Shown: positions 63,212 through 64,000 of the stretch, piece by piece
Numbering within the stretch: the stretch's first letter is position 1
How the letters are laid out: the number at the start of each line of letters is the position of its first letter
NCBI RefSeq assembly: GCF_037975245.1
Contig: NC_092580.1
Location: forward strand, 25,464,501 to 25,528,500
Length of the DNA stretch: 64,000 bases
DNA from: Apostichopus japonicus
Taxonomy: Eukaryota > Echinodermata > Holothuroidea > Aspidochirotida > Stichopodidae
Direction of reading: 5' to 3'
Program-made: the position numbers and the translations under genes
Notes under the pieces: generated by a model
Seen by the model: only the letters and a program-made list of their open reading frames with translations
Told to the model about the DNA's origin: nothing
Database searches by the model: none

Positions 63212-64000
63212 TATAAAATTATTTCTCTTTTTCATAACAATAGCTAATGGACCCAACTTTGCTTGCGAAAAAGGTACAGGTCGATGAATTGGATACGGTA
63301 GCGGATGATGCCGTCAGGATCTGTATCGCAACGATTTATCATTTCCTCTGAGTAACTATTTCTAGTATTCAGCTTCTGCAAATACGAAGATGATGTTTGC
63401 GTGCAGAATTGTGTATATTTTCTGTATTCACTCAACAATATGATCAATACTGAATACTAAACTTTAATAATTGTACAGTAACTGTAATTCTTTAATCATC
63501 TCCGTTTTTCACAGACTCAGATCTTTAAGTTTTTAAGTATTATAGTATGTCGTGATATATTTCATTTTTAAAAATAAGGTTTTAAAGGATAATAGATGAT
63601 AAAACGAGCTTCCATGAACTCCAAAGTGACTATTATTTCCTTGGAAATCCAGACAAAAAGACCATCCTCCCTGGATTTTGAATGACAGTATGGTGGGAAC
63701 AAAAACAGCGAACATTATTAGTATATCAGTTGCCAGTTGGAGGCGACAAGGTCATCTCTTAATTTCTCCTATATGTTGTGCTTATGTATGCTAATGTTAT
63801 TTGGTTGGACAATTGAAAAATATGGTTTCAAAACACACTGTTGGCTCTAGAAAGTTTAATCAGTGTAAATTGCCTACAATCACTCGTTATTAATTGTTAT
63901 TTGTCGCCATTCTCACTCAATGCAACGTTAATGAAAGAAGAAGTGGTATTGCCTATACGTACTTTGTTCATAAGTTATCCTATGTTAGCTATCAATGTTA
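63212..64000. other. 3' flank of gene 2
   Basis: Homologous to 29824-30660 downstream of gene 1, including GCCAGTTGGAGGC and GTCATCTCTTAATTTCTCCT. No gene is supported. The homology reaches the window edge. Confidence 0.6.

Overview
The window is animal genomic DNA: AT-rich, intron-dense, with (TA)n microsatellites and transposon debris. Protein-coding information is carried in dozens of very short exons with clean GT-AG boundaries. A marine invertebrate is most likely. An echinoderm or other deuterostome is my guess, from recurring TAGGCCTA-type motifs and the style of the short interspersed repeats; this is impression rather than proof.

Two large paralogous genes lie head to tail on the + strand: gene 1 (2382-29425, 49 coding exons, about 1287 residues by my splice model) and gene 2 (37197-62771, 44 coding exons, about 1208 residues). 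Each encodes a signal peptide, four Ig-like domains on three exons with phase 1-1 boundaries, one transmembrane segment, a short juxtamembrane region with an acidic dileucine motif, and then a very long cytoplasmic tail. The tail is built from about 38-43 tiny phase 0-0 exons, mostly exactly 54 nt (18 codons). Each looks like one module with the pattern hydrophobic-x-x-[DE]-x-hydrophobic ... ending in Lys or Gln. I do not recognise this tail as a named family; it is the main candidate for an undescribed system here.

The two genes share exon order and intron sequence from the first Ig exon through the stop codon and past the 3' end. They differ in the leader exon and in module number. Gene 1 has five apparently identical copies of one 54-nt exon in a tandem array with TA microsatellites (17930-20533), where gene 2 has one copy. 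Gene 1 also has a higher-order repeat of about 1.79 kb in which VDKESFLTFTMSLL exons alternate with a deleted, dead exon (21409-27416). Gene 2 has two exons absent from gene 1 (56827, 57038) and has lost two others to acceptor mutations (57525, 58128). Tail length is therefore changing by tandem exon gain and loss while the reading frame is preserved.

Layout: 1-2381, upstream DNA with a diverged repeat pair and a purine-rich tract; 2382-29425, gene 1; 29426-36690, intergenic DNA with a tandem satellite, a degenerate Ty3/gypsy integrase, poly-C/G-bearing repeats and a MITE-like element with a 9-bp target duplication; 36693-37275, TATA box, 5' exon and leader exon of gene 2; 37197-62771, gene 2; 62772-64000, 3' flank homologous to that of gene 1. 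Introns not mentioned individually show no convincing coding sequence. No tRNA, rRNA or CRISPR was seen.
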